64,000 nucleotides of DNA from Lepidostoma basale (GCA_022606425.2 JAHDVF020000880.1:868001-932000), one strand, 5' to 3'; shown: positions 46,905-57,598, numbered from the stretch's first letter. Notes: generated by a model not told the origin, from the sequence alone. A program made the numbers and translations.

Positions 46905-48175
46905 TATAATATTATACAATTTTACGCACTAACGATAATAAATAACTAAATCGAATGAAAAAAATATGTCTACATTGTCAAAAAAAAAACTTTGTAATTA
47001 GAATTTTGTAGAAAATATTGAGTTCTTTTAGATACCAAAAATTCGGTTTTCATTTCAATTAAAAAAAGGATTATGAGATGCTTTAGGATTTTTAATTAAT
47101 GTTAAAATATTATTTAAAAATTAATTCCAAGTTTTAAAATCTTGTTTATGTAAACAAGTAATTAATTGCCTGTATAAAAGTTAATTGGCCTTAATTCTAG
47201 TTCTTAAAAAAAGAAACAAAAACATCGAACAAAATTAAACATATTGGTATGTTCTGATTTGTTCACTGAAGATACCACATTTATTAAAACTGTTTCTACT
47301 TGTAAAGCAGTTTAAAAAAAAAAAAAATTTTTTGGAATATTCAAGGAACCAAATTATATTCCATTTTCCTTAATCAAAACGGAAAGAAGCATTATGAATT
47401 TAAATTAACTTAATTAAACCAAAAATAAAAATGAAGCGGAAAATTGTGGAACTGTCAAAAAAATATAATAATGTGTGCAGAAGCCAACAAGAGATTCCGG
47501 GACAAAACGATCTCGTCCGAGGAAAAACTCATTTAAAAAGTCAATTTATCGCGAGATATTTGCAATTCAAATATATTAGACAGTAAAAATCTTTGGACAT
47601 CTTTTCTCTAACGGGCCCCGGGAACTTTTTGCTGACTTGGGATTTTTTCACTTTCTGTACCCCGGAATTCGACACTATTTACATTTATTTAAGGGCAGTA
47701 CAGAATATATTATACTGAAATATTCATGGTCCTTACTCATGCTTTTAAATTACCGAAATGAAATGTTTAATTTATTTGCATAATTTTGTAATAATTTTTT
47801 TATTCGTGTTTTGTTTAGTACTTGGGTGGGTGGAAAAAATATGTACATACGTAATTAATATTCGGATAATTTACGTATTAATTTGAACAATTATGGAATA
47901 ACACGCAATCTTTTATTTTTATGGCGCAATATTTCAAGGTTATAAATTTTTTATTGTTCAATTGTTTTTTTTTATCGCGACATAATTGTTAGTTGTACAA
48001 CAATAGATTATAGATAAATTATAGCTACTATTTTACATATGGAAGCTTACTTAACTACTATATTGTATTAAAATAACAGCTTTGTTCGAAACAATGTAAT
48101 TCCTTTATTGTTTGTGTACTGCTCCCTTGTTTTATTATATTAATATATAGGTAGTATTTATCGCTTTTGTTCCTA
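46905..48175. other. Long AT-rich stretch without recognised features
   Basis: No repeats matched. Only 47450-47680 is less AT-rich (AGCCAACAAGAGATTCCGGG, CTCTAACGGGCCCCGGGAAC) and could be a conserved non-coding piece. No convincing splice-bounded frame. Confidence 0.35.
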
Positions 48176-48189
48176 GACATATATTTTCA

Positions 48190-48262
48190 TAACTTGCTGT
48201 ATACAAAAAAAGTGTAAAGCAGCGGGAAACTACCAAAATAAAAAACCCAAGAATCAGCAAAG
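48190..48262 (+). repeat. SINE long-body scrap
   Basis: CTTGCTGTATACAAAAAAAG, GCGGGAAACTACCAAAATAA, CCCAAGAATCAGCAAAGATG: matches 680-770. Confidence 0.55.
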
Positions 48263-48414
48263 ATGTTTATAAACTTAAGAAGAAAATATTACACATTTTG
48301 ATAATGCGAATGAAAGCGTACATATTTAGTCATTTTGTTATATTTTATGGAAATGACAATGACAATCGCCTCGCATCATCAAACATTTCACCTTTGTATA
48401 TAATAGTTAAGCTA

Positions 48415-48612
48415 TCTGGGGTCACGTTCTAAGAGGAGAAAAATAGAGGGCCGTAGGGGGGCAGGGAGAAGGCAGATCTCTTGGCTGCGCAATGTGAGGG
48501 AATGGACGGGAATCGGAATTGTGGAGGAGCTATTCCGGACAGCGCAGGATAGGGAAGAGTTAACCAGAGTGATCGTCAACGTCGGGGGGACCTGACAGGG
48601 CACTTTAAGTAG
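48415..48612 (+). pseudogene. NL-B ORF2 tail
   Basis: Reads in sense GVTF-EEKNRGP then GRRQISWLRNVREWTGIGI and VEELFRTAQDREELTRVIVN then VGGT-stop, ending AGGGCACTTTAAGTAGAAGA. One shift at the start. Confidence 0.8.
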
Positions 48613-48690
48613 AAGAAGTTAAGCTTATTTGTACAGCGCCGTTTTAGTGAAATATTCACTTCAAGGGCGATTCAAATGAATTCGGCTCTT
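48612..48690 (-). repeat. CR1/L2-like 3' UTR scrap
   Basis: GTACAGCGCCGTTTTAGTGA, AATATTCACTTCAAGGGCGA, matching 44800-44835. Confidence 0.6.
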
Positions 48691-48804
48691 CCAGGATTCT
48701 GATGATCATGCTATAGGAAGGCAAACAATATCATTCCCATAAAATATAATAAAACTTCTAGAAAACATGCGTTTTCATTGCTATTATTTATTTAAACCAA
48801 ACTA

Positions 48805-49040
48805 ACTAACAAAATAACCATCACGCCGTCTCTCCGAAGAGATATGCAGAAATAATGGACTGCCACACTTTTCTTTCCTGACATATTTCTCTCACGTCCT
48901 CAACATTCATACATCGTGTCATGCATGCGCGTCGATTTCTCTGACTCTCCGCGTGGCCGACATTTGATATTTGATTTATTTGATCGTACCACGTTTTCCT
49001 CGGTTTTCTTCTATTTCTAGTTCCATTTACAATTTATTTA
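48805..49040 (-). pseudogene. NL-A 3' end
   Basis: CCATCACGCCGTCTCTCCGA, GCGCGTCGATTTCTCTGACT, CGACATTTGATATTTG and CCACGTTTTCCTCGGTTTTC in complement: the tail to RGRPRKT-like residues, then truncated. Confidence 0.78.
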
Positions 49041-49059
49041 TTAAATATGGAGCTTAATA

Positions 49060-49335
49060 TAATTTCAATACATCGTCAGAAATAAATACGTACTTTGTAT
49101 ATTCACACAACTTTTTTATTCAAATTGTAGACATGTTTTGGTCCATATTGCTACGCACCAATTTTATTAAAATATTAAAACAAAATTAGCTGAAATTTGT
49201 TCATAGAATAAGGACCGAAACATGTCTGTAATTAAATCAATACTAAAGTGATATGATAATACAAAGTGCGTTTCTATTTATTCAAATGTGAATCCACAAC
49301 ACAAATAGAAGGCGAATATATACAAACTATTTAAA
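49060..49335. repeat. Foldback element with hammerhead-like 3' half
   Basis: ACGTACTTTGTATATTCACA, TTGTAGACATGTTTTGGTCC on the left is inverse to AAGGACCGAAACATGTCTGT, AATACAAAGTGCGTTTCTAT on the right. GAAACATGTC is canonical, but no CTGATGA box can be placed. Similar core end to family a (GGACC/GAAACATGTC). Confidence 0.6.
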
Positions 49336-49339
49336 CTAA

Positions 49340-50140
49340 TCCGCTGTTTGTGTGATGAAATTATTGATGGATCTAAGGGATTAAGTGTTCTCTCCTCTAG
49401 ACTACCTCTGAATATATCCAAGAATGATCTCCGACAAATCGACACCAATTATTTTGTAACCGTGAGATGACATTAAAAGAGAATTTTCCCAGGCGACAAT
49501 TTAGTAGAAAGCCGGTTTTAATGTTTCTAAATTACTGCGAAGATAAAATATTACTTTGATATGGTAAGAACGCCTTTGAAGTGACACTTTTTCTTACTAA
49601 AGTTGAGACATTTCAAGAGCACCGCGACACCGTAAGTTGTCAGGTTCTCTTTTGTAGGACGAAAAAACGCTCTACGTGGTAGCAATTTTTAAATTACCTT
49701 TTTAGCCACTTTTAATTGGAATATTAAAGAATTCACGGTGACGAGTCTCATTTTTTTTCCTAGGAAATTTGTTAAGGTAAGTAAAGAGTTGGAAATTAAG
49801 TAATAATTGGAGTTTTTGATACAAAAAAGTTCTTTCTAACTTTCCGTCGCGTCGCTTGGCTTACTCGGAATAATATTTTATTTCACGTGTGTATTTACTT
49901 GGGTAAGAAGTTATGAATAGCAATATAACTCGAATATATCGGATTCTGTTTGTACGATCATTAGATACATCATTTATGTCTTATTATATTTAATTACCGA
50001 TGATTTTTACATATATAAGCTACTAACAAACTAACTAGCCATTTCCAAACATTATAAATCGGCACAATAATTGTTCTCGTCGATTTTTTTAATTATATTC
50101 GCATTGTGGTCCATCATGAATAAATTCCAGAGAAACAAAC
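49340..50140. other. No recognised feature
   Basis: Mixed to AT-rich DNA. AACTAACTAGCC near 50030 may be the start of a decayed NL-A end. No gene. Confidence 0.3.
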
Positions 50141-50144
50141 GTTC

Positions 50145-50575
50145 AATAATAAATACTATTTGGTCGTATTAAAGCGTTTTTGTAAAAAAAATCCATCAAA
50201 AACGGTCGGAATTGTGGCAAAACAATTCATGCATTGTCCACGCCGATAATGAGCAGTCGCGCAGAGCCACTATTGTGACCGAATTTAAGGCCAAAAACTC
50301 GATAAATACCATCGATCAACCACCATATTTTCTGGATTTGACTCCGTGTGACTTTCTTCTGTTCCTTAAACTAAATTTTTCGCTCCGTGGATCCCGTTTC
50401 CCGTCGATTGAAGTCATAAAACAATATTATTGGAAGGTGTTGAAGGACATACCAGAAAGGTTTCGAAGAGTGGAAAAAACGCTGGCATATGTGTATTCCA
50501 TCCAATGGAGATTTTTTGAAGGCGACAAAATAAATATTGATGAATAATTAAATATAATATATTGCGTTTTAGTTA
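50145..50575 (+). pseudogene. mariner-type transposase relic (C-terminal half)
   Basis: The plus frame 50212-50547 (111 codons) contains HADNEQSRRATIVTEFKAKN, QPPYFLDLTPCDFLLFLKLN and SLRGSRFPSIEVIKQ, ending FFEGDKIN. The HDN and PPYSPDLAPCDFFLFPKLK motifs are recognisable. The two Asp are 34 residues apart (DD34D). The N-terminal half and left terminal repeat are gone. A different lineage from the 831-2116 element (LAPCDF rather than APSDYHLF). Immobile. Confidence 0.8.
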
Positions 50576-50599
50576 CAGTTTACTGGTACATTATTGTCA

Positions 50600-50945
50600 T
50601 AGCAGTGTATCGTGTCATGCCTCAGGTCGATTTCTTCGAGTCCTCGCGTGGCTGAAATTGAATATGTGATTGATTTGATCGTGTAATTTACGTTGTTATT
50701 TTCTTTGCCATTCATTCATTCTTTCCATGTATCCAAACCACCTAAATGATAATTATATTATTTTGTTTTAATCACTTTTACATCTTATATTTGCATTTAA
50801 AACTCTTATCACACGCAGTTTATCGCACTTTCTTCTAAAATATCTAATGTAAACTGTATTTATTCTATAATACATTAATCTTTCTGTTATCAGTTCAATG
50901 CTTCACATTCATACAATATGGCCGGTACATGAAAAATATTGTGCA
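50600..50945 (-). pseudogene. NL-A C-terminus, decayed
   Basis: CATGCCTCAGGTCGATTTCT, TTCGAGTCCTCGCGTGGCTG and ATTCATTCTTTCCATGTATC in complement. The upstream part is strongly AT-mutated. Confidence 0.6.
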
Positions 50946-51380
50946 CTGCCATCTAAGGATTTTCGCCCTGTCCTGCGCCGCTCGGAACAGCTCCTCCATA
51001 CTTCGGATGCCGGTCCACTCCCTTACGTTTCGCAGCCAGGACATCTGTCTTCTACCGGGTCCTCGGCGTCCCTCAATTTTCCCCTCCAATATCAAGTTGG
51101 AGAAGGTGATACCTTTTCCCACGCAGAACATGACCCAGATGTGAAATCTTCCGAACGAGCCACATTTCAAGTTCTTCCAGTCTGTTCATTGAGTTGACTT
51201 TTAAGGTCTACGTTTCACATCCATACAATAAAACAGACCACACATAGGATTTGATCATTCTCTGGTGGAGTTTCAAATATATGTTATCACTGCAGAAGAG
51301 TGATTTTATTTTATTAAATGTAGCTTTTGCTGCCTCAATTCTGCAGTTTATCTCTACATCTGGGTCAAAATATTGCATTA
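50946..51380 (-). pseudogene. NL-B ORF2 C-terminus
   Basis: The minus frame 50895-51170 reads LILEGKIEGRRGPGRRQMSW, LRNVREWTGIRSMEELFRAA and QDRAKI. Upstream to 51380 the CETWTLKVN- and NKMESLFC-type blocks follow in other frames. Nearly identical in layout to the 10.0 kb copy. The 3' terminal VIANVGGT is replaced by a junction with NL-A. Confidence 0.8.
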
Positions 51381-51384
51381 CTTA

Positions 51385-52315
51385 TTAAAAGTAAAGATAT
51401 TTCAAATTCAAAATCTCACGAAAAAACGTTTTATAGGAACCTAAGTGTGACGTTCTTATTTAAATAAATGATATTTATTATATTAAATAAGCATTAATAT
51501 TATTCACAATTGTTTGGAGAAAACATATGATATTTGATATTGTGTCTTTTATTCATTTGTACGCACTGGGGTTTCAATCATTTAACATGAGAGAGTACAT
51601 TTATTCTCATTTTAGACATCACATTAGATAAGTTGGGAATCTTATTTTCCGAGGCAAGCGGCGAATCATTTCCGGTTCCAGAAACACACACAATGTTGAC
51701 GGAGCTCTTTCGAGCCGCAATGGGAGCTCCGGGACGTCGACAATTTATGTAAATAATACAGCTTCTACGAATGTATCTATTTCAGACTAAATTTAAGAGG
51801 ATTAAGTTCGAAACTTATCTTAAATTAGATTCATCAAAATTATCATTCCCTGAAGATGACATGAATCAAATTGAAATAACAGAGAAGTACGTTGAATCTC
51901 ATTTGTTTCGTTTATTTTCTGTCCATAAAATTTGAGTAAGATGGTCATGTTATAACGATATTACATAATCGTCTATAAAATATCGGTTTGAAATTATAGT
52001 TTTAGGTGTACAAATAAGTTTTCGTTGTTTTTAAATTATTTTAATTTGGCATTTATTGTGAAAGAATGGACCATTATATTCTATTCGAAGTATTGTCCAT
52101 CGCTTGCCACTACTTTTTCCCGTCTTTCTCCATACGGATACCATGTCGGAAGAATGCTTCATATTTTGAAACTATCCACGAATCGACAAAATTTTTGTTA
52201 TCTTCATATGATGTGAAATGCTACTCAGATAGGTCACGCGTCATCGATTGAAACAAGTAAAAATCAGAAGGAGAAATGTATGGTGAATACGGAGGTTGGG
52301 GTTAAACTTAACAAA
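51385..52315. other. Unassigned DNA with a GC-richer patch
   Basis: Mostly AT-rich. 51640-51760 (GAGGCAAGCGGCGAATCATT, GGGAGCTCCGGGACGTCGAC) is GC-richer and unmatched. No supported gene. Confidence 0.3.
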
Positions 52316-52317
52316 TT

Positions 52318-52670
52318 GACTAACTAACCATCACGCCATCTCCACGAAGGGGTAAGCAGAAAAATGGTCAGCCATAATTTTCTTTCCAGACTTATTTTTT
52401 TGTCTGGATTCCTCAACATTTATACATCGTGTCATGCACGCACGTCAATTTCGTCGAATCCTCCCTTGGTCGACATTCAATATTTGATTTATTTGATCGT
52501 GGCACGTTTTCCTCAGTCTTTCTCTTCCCTAATTTCTTCATTCCTTCTTTCTATGTGTTAAAACCATATTTATGCTCCTTTCATTATTTTGTTAATAACA
52601 CGCGCACCGCATTCACTTCTTATATTTTCATTCGATACTCTCTTTTGCCAGTTTCATGCAAACAAGATGA
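52318..52670 (-). pseudogene. NL-A C-terminus
   Basis: CCATCACGCCATCTCCACGA, AGGGGTAAGCAGAAAAATGG, ACGCACGTCAATTTCGTCGA and CACGTTTTCCTCAGTCTTTC in complement. The first half of the tail is clear, the rest decayed. Confidence 0.72.
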
Positions 52671-52834
52671 TCATGTAAATAATAATATAAAAAAATACAA
52701 TCGTCATTGATAGAAGTTTAAGATAATAGTATATATCTGTAAGTCTTCGAGATTAAATAAGAAATGAAGAAATTAGACACCGAACCAAAGTTGCTGATAT
52801 CATAGATTATTCTGCATAATTGAAGTGGCAATGG

Positions 52835-53145
52835 CTGGACAAAGAAAATGTGTTTTCGGTTTCAAAATGATGATCCAAATTCACACAATGATTCACCATT
52901 TCCGAAATGATGTTTCTGTTTTTGTATGACATTTTGTGTTCATATAACCTTTTCAAATATTAGCGACCCGTCTTTCCAATATACACGGCATCACAATCCT
53001 TACAATTAATCTGGTGGATTTCACTTTGGTTGAAAATATTTCGTTTGTCTCTAGAATTTCAGAGAATTTGTCCTAAATTGTTTTGGGTGTAGAATGCAGG
53101 CTTTATATCTTTGGGCAGAAGATTTATAATATTATCGGAATTTGA
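52835..53145 (-). pseudogene. Penelope-like element GIY-YIG endonuclease relic
   Basis: Read on the minus strand: LPKDIKPAFYTQNNLGQIL-stop, NSRDKRNIFNQSEIHQINCK, DCDAVYIGKTGR-stop, YLKRLYEHKMSYKNRNIISE and MVNHCVNLDHHFETENTFS. The order (N-LGQ-L, a K/R-rich link, I-C-DC-A-YIG-TGR, EH, then A-HC-----H) is the linker plus GIY-YIG endonuclease of Penelope-like retroelements. At least two in-frame stops kill it. The reverse transcriptase that should precede it is absent: at 53145 the reading stops and an oppositely oriented hammerhead of family e begins. Confidence 0.8.
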
Positions 53146-53149
53146 TATA

Positions 53150-53212
53150 TTATTGTAATACCTGATGATGTCAACATAGGTTGACGAAACAGCTATCGCG
53201 TAAAATAGAATA
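53150..53212 (+). ncRNA. Hammerhead ribozyme, family e, next to the PLE relic
   Basis: CTGATGA (53162-53168), extra T, perfect helix II GTCAAC-ATAG-GTTGAC (53170-53185), GAAAC (53186-53190), AGCT, ATC, GCG. The core is intact. The triplet reads ATC where the 38.4 kb arm has GTC, so the 15.2-16.2 pair is lost. Helix I starts G-C but its distal part is poor. Confidence 0.7.
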
Positions 53213-53339
53213 TTATATTGATTAGAAGTTAGTCGAATCCCATTTGTGAATAAGTCAGTAAGATGAAATTATAAAAATTTTGATAATATAATCGTCCGAG
53301 TCCTTGATATATACTCGTAGTTGTACTGATAAATGAATA

Positions 53340-53605
53340 CTCACCAGAATCAAGGCTCTGGTGGTTTGGCCACTTAATGAGGAGACTCTATGACTATGTC
53401 GTGAAAAAGTGTCTCCGTGGCTATTAGTAAAAAGGGAGAGAATGACTCCAAATTGTTTGACAGATTTGTACAGGAGAATGAAAATCTTAGCCCTCTAGGA
53501 AGAAGATGCCTACCAGTAAAACACCTGGCGCCAAGCGATTAAAAAAGCCGATTCCGTGTAACAGAAAGAGGTGAAGGGAAAAAAAGAAGGAAAAGTCAAT
53601 TTCTC
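53340..53605 (+). pseudogene. Non-LTR ORF2 tail, unassigned
   Basis: IKALWWFGHLMRRLYDYVVK, KCLRG, then frameshifted KKMPTSKTPGAKRLKKPIP and an AAAAAGAAGGAA 3' end. Confidence 0.6.
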
Positions 53606-53609
53606 GGCA

Positions 53610-53980
53610 AATATTTGTTTTACCAAAATATGCTTATTTTATAACATAATACAAATATTTGCTCCATATTCATAAAAAATTCTTATACAAAGTTACTTTA
53701 TTTTAAATAATTGAATAAAAATTAAATTTTGGCATAATAAGTTTTGCGAAAAAGGCACTGCAAAAAAGGAGTATGCTTATATTCTAATAAAAACGACTGA
53801 TAAATAATATTGTGAACTCTTTTATCAAATTCGTCGAAATCTAAACTAACTTACTATCTTTTATTATTATTTTTATTTTTTAACTGGACTGACTAGCTAA
53901 CTGGAACTGACACGTGAAGATAGGTATGGATTTGGAGTATATATACAACTTCCAAAAATGTATCATGCATGATCATAATA
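53610..53980. other. AT-rich DNA without recognised features
   Basis: No repeat match; short frames only. Confidence 0.3.
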
Positions 53981-53985
53981 ACAAT

Positions 53986-54070
53986 GGTGGAATGGGGAAT
54001 GTTGTAATTACATAAAGCGTGCGCTTAACCCAACCAATGACAGGTCATAAGTCCTGTAAACACCTTGATC
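53986..54070 (-). repeat. Unnamed dispersed repeat, copy 2
   Basis: Reverse copy of 224-308: GGTGGAATGGGGAATGTTGT, CGCTTAACCCAACCAATGAC, CCTGTAAACACCTTGATC. Confidence 0.6.
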
Positions 54071-54129
54071 ATCCATATTCAGTTTCCAGTTTGTTTCTTC
54101 GTCTCTATTGAGATACAATTAAAAATTTA

Positions 54130-54375
54130 ACTTACTATCTAACTAACCATCGCGCCGTTTCCCTGGAGGGGTAGGCAGAGAGGAAGGATCGCCACATTTT
54201 TCTATCCTGGCATAATTCTCGCGCCTCCTCTACATCCACACATTATGACATGCACGCTCGTCGATTGTTCCTACTTCGATCATGGCCGCCTTTCAGTAAT
54301 TGATTAATTTGATCATGCCATGTCTTCCTTGGCCTTCTTTAATTTATTTTCCCATTCACGCTACTTGTATTTCAA
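54130..54375 (-). pseudogene. NL-A 3' end
   Basis: CTAACTAACCATCGCGCCGT, GAGGGGTAGGCAGAGAGGAA, GCACGCTCGTCGATTGTTCC and CATGCCATGTCTTCCTTGGC in complement. It includes the (CTAA)n that marks the true end. Confidence 0.8.
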
Positions 54376-54419
54376 TGAACAATACATTGTTCTTTGAAAA
54401 TGGTATAAAACTCCATTTT

Positions 54420-54672
54420 TTTATTTTATTTTGTTGAATCGCTCTTTACATCATGACAGCATGAGCCAAATCGATGTAAATGGTATTATAGCTATCATAG
54501 TGATTCTCGTGACATGTGATAGGTAGCTAATCTATCGTCATTTTATTGTCACGTGAATTCTACACCAGACCAAAGACAGTGTGGCAATCACACTGCCCTC
54601 GCCGGGAATCAAATCCGGAACCTTCGGGGTGACAGTCAATGAACTTACCCCTCGGCCACGAAGGTCATCAAA
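54420..54672 (-). repeat. tRNA-derived SINE, full length
   Basis: Complement layout identical to 39705-39932: TTGTTGAATCGCTCTTTACA, CATGAGCCAAATCGATGTAA, CAGTGTGGCAATCACACTG, a B box in GGGAATCAAATCCGGAACC (one mutation) and GGCCACGAAGGTC. Confidence 0.85.
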
Positions 54673-54679
54673 GGTCATT

Positions 54680-54735
54680 AAAAATATATATACGAATGAA
54701 AACATCTGTTTTCTATTAGTTTTATTATAAATGTG
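54680..54735 (+). repeat. Foldback family k, border fragment
   Basis: ATACGAATGAAAACATCTGT, TTTCTATTAGTTTTATTATA: the left outer border only. Confidence 0.5.
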
Positions 54736-54739
54736 TTTT

Positions 54740-55320
54740 ATGTGAACGCGCAAGGATATGCCCCAGAAATTTAGCACAAACACGTACGAACACAGCTACT
54801 TTTAAAGGGCAATTGACTTTTAAATAAGCTTAACAATAAAAAGGTACGCAAACAAATTTACTATTTCAACTGCGTAATTGTGAACAGAAAACCACCAAAC
54901 ATAATGCCTACTATTCGAGAGTGAAATCTCTTTAAATGTTAATTTTATTTTTGTGTCTGTATAAAATAATCAGCCCGAGTACGGATCACCAGCGAGACCT
55001 TTGATATGGAAATGTTAGTGTACTTAATACATTTCTTGTTACAGTTTCCCAGATGAAAAAACAGTTCATTGCTTATATTAAAACAGCTGAAACGTAATTC
55101 CCAATTCAGGAAAATTCAGCTTTCGTCACAATTTTGTTGTAGCTGGGATCCCAATAGAAGGGGTTAAAATACAACATTATCAATAATGAACATGTTTATT
55201 AATATATTTATTACTTATGTTAATCCATTGTTTTGGCAGAAACACTATTATACTGAAACATTTTAAAATGTTTAAATTTAGAACACCGTTTTTACGTATC
55301 ACGATTTATTTACTGAATGA
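54740..55320. other. No recognised feature
   Basis: Mixed DNA with a few less AT-rich segments (CAGCCCGAGTACGGATCACC); no repeat or gene identified. Confidence 0.3.
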
Positions 55321-55324
55321 ATGG

Positions 55325-55575
55325 ACTGTCACACTTTAACCTATGCGGCACTCCATCCTTCTCTTTTCGCCCCGCGGGAGACGCGGTGTGATGGGTTGCG
55401 AACCTCATCGCCACTAATAGGCATCTCCCGCGCACACTTCAATCGTCCAACATCCACAAAAAAATCTTAAACAAATGATTTGAAATAAAATTATTTAAAA
55501 TAAAATAACTAAATAAAAAGAATTTAACACAAAATGTTCCTTTTAGATGGTGCACATATTGTCTATTTAATTTAT
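55325..55575 (+). repeat. Composite repeat with GC-rich retroelement-like 3' block, copy 1
   Basis: ATGGACTGTCACACTTT (an inverted NL-A-like end) is followed head to head by GCACTCCATCCTTCTCTTTT, CGCCCCGCGGGAGACGCGGT and GTGATGGGTTGCG, which parallels the NL-A 3' terminus in sense. Then CCACTAATAGGCATCTCCCG and an A-rich part to about 55575. Copy 2 is at 60085-60345. Confidence 0.65.
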
Positions 55576-55659
55576 GTTTCACTTTTTTTTTAACATTAGC
55601 AGTAATTAGGCACTTTTTAAAACCGTTTTGTAATACTAAGTAATATTAATTGTATCTCT

Positions 55660-55920
55660 ATTAATAAGAATTAATGTAATTAAGAAGGTTAGAACATATG
55701 GAAAGAATGAATGAAGAAATAAAGATAAAGAAACATATATTAACAATGTAAATGGAATAAGAAATCGACACGATGCACGATCAAAGCCACGTGAGGAGTC
55801 GGAAAAATCGACGTGCATAAATGTTGAGAAAATGGGAGAAGTATGCCAGGAAAAAAATAGTGCGGTACTCCATTATTTTTGACCATTCCATGATGGTTAG
55901 TTAAGTAGTTATCTTTTAAT
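55660..55920 (+). pseudogene. NL-A 3' region, decayed
   Basis: GAACATATGGAAAGAATGAA, AGTCGGAAAAATCGACGTGC, AGTATGCCAGGAAAAAAATA and a decayed CATTCCATGATGGTTAGTTA terminus. Confidence 0.68.
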
Positions 55921-55924
55921 ATAT

Positions 55925-56090
55925 TTTTATAATATTATAAATAATGACAATGAATTTAAAAAAAAAAGATTTGTGATTATGCGACATAAATTTTTGATTA
56001 TCTTTATATATCACAGATACAAAATCGTTTCGAGCTGTGATTTCTCGTTAAATTTTTAAAAAGTTAATAAATTTCTTCTCCCTAGCCTTG
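55925..56090. other. AT-rich spacer
   Basis: No recognised sequence. Confidence 0.3.
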
Positions 56091-56204
56091 TTTAATTTAG
56101 TTGGAGTTGGCTCTTCTTGTATGACGCCTCCAGAGCTGTTTGTCCTGGGTGGCGTCTGGTGGGATCCGATATCTTTTGAGACTCATTTGAATGAGTCCCA
56201 TCCA

Positions 56205-56320
56205 TGTCAAAATGAGCCTACTACGTCACAGTGTGATAATCACACTTCCATCACCGGGAATTGAATCCGTAAACTTCAGTGTGGCAGTCATAGCTCATTT
56301 TAACTAAGGTTTTCAGCTCT
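56205..56320 (-). repeat. tRNA-derived SINE head, decayed
   Basis: Complement: CAGTGTGATAATCACACTT, a B box in CGGGAATTGAATCCG (two mutations) and CAGTGTGGCAGTCATAGC. The 5' neighbour 56100-56200 (GTCCTGGGTGGCGTCTGGTG) is unassigned. Confidence 0.6.
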
Positions 56321-56324
56321 ATAT

Positions 56325-57225
56325 ATTTATAAATAAATAAATGCATTTGGTTGATAGCATTTTTGTCAATTAAAAAAATGCATTACTCTTATTTTAAATA
56401 TTATCGAACACTTAAATATACTTCTAGGAGGGTTTTGTACCTAGAGTAAAACTACAGGTCAGTGTAAAGGTTGATTTTATTTTATTCGTTTTATATCTAG
56501 ATCAAAGGGAACATTTTTAAGACTCTTGAATTTCATTTGCATTATAAATTGAATCACAAAACTCTGTGAATTATAAATTCACTAGACGAGTTTTTCAGAA
56601 GAGACAAACCAATGATCACTGAATATTTACGATAGAGAAATATTTACAAACGACAACAATTCCGTAAAAAATCTATTCTATTCTACTTATATAATATTTC
56701 GTAAAATGATGATAAATTATATAACATAATATTTAAATATTTTTTTTTCAAATCTACAGATGGCCTCTCCTGTCTAATACAAGACAGTGGAGAATCATCC
56801 AAATCTCAGAACTAATTTGATACATGGTTTACGAGTTTAAATAATGATTCGTTTGTTTAATAAGAGGTTTTTTACTATCAACCAAACAAAATAGCATCAC
56901 TAAATAGATGTCATTTAAATCCGAGAACCAAAGAATATTTTTTTACTTCAGGATTTATAACTGCACTAGATTGTAGTAGGATTTATAATGTCAAATTATT
57001 TTCAATTGAAATTTTGTGATTTTATGGAAAACAAATGATCGCTTGCATTCATGTTTTCCGTAAAAATGTATTTCTCTTCGTCACTGAGTATATTAAGGCT
57101 TTGTTAAGTTAATCCATAGTGATTATAGATTCAGGAAATTCTTTCCATGTTTTCTAGTTTGTTCTGCATAAGATAGAACTAAATAAGAGAAAAACTATTT
57201 TTTGATTTTATATTTTGTTTCTTGA
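56325..57225. other. AT-rich DNA without recognised features
   Basis: Long A/T runs; no repeat match and no credible frame. Confidence 0.35.
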
Positions 57226-57325
57226 ACAATGGTGTAAAAATTCCATATTAAATAATTATAAATATGAATTTAAATGTCTATTATCTAGAAGAGTAATTCT
57301 ATCACTACATTGATGGTTTAGGCAT
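57225..57325 (+). repeat. Foldback family k, left border and arm
   Basis: GAACAATGGTGTAAAAATTC, CATATTAAATAATTATAAAT, CTATTATCTAGAAGAGTAAT; ends near the NL-B insertion. Confidence 0.5.
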
Positions 57326-57326
57326 T

Positions 57327-57500
57327 CTTCTTATTTCGGTGCCGTGTCAGGTCCCCCCAACGTTGGTGATCACTGCAGCAAAGGCATCTCTATCCTGCGC
57401 CACTTGGAACAGCTTCTGAACTCTTGTAATTCCTGTCCACTCTTTGATGATCCGCAGCCACAGCTGCCTTCTTCCAACTCCACTTTACCCATTAATAACA
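57327..57500 (-). mobile_element. NL-B 3' end with 11-bp target-site duplication
   Basis: GTTTAGGCATT at 57316-57326 is repeated at 57501-57511, exactly bracketing this 174-bp NL-B terminus (CTTCTTATTTCGGTGCCGTG, CCCCCCAACGTTGGTGATCA). Only the last about 50 codons were copied. A clean example of a severely 5'-truncated retrotransposition. Confidence 0.8.
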
Positions 57501-57598
57501 GTTTAGGCATTAAGTCTGGAATTCCATTGTTATTTGAATTCAAATTAAAACACTGTTTTACATCACTTGTATTTATTAAATATATTTACAGAATAAGC

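Larger units (their letters stand above)
48300..48800. repeat. Foldback family k split by two non-LTR 3' ends
   Basis: Left half GCGAATGAAAGCGTACATAT, TTATATTTTATGGAAATGAC (48306-48400) and right half CATTCCCATAAAATATAATA, AAACTTCTAGAAAACATGCG (48733-48775). An NL-B tail (48415-48610) and a CR1-like 3' UTR (48612-48690) lie between them. Confidence 0.65.
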
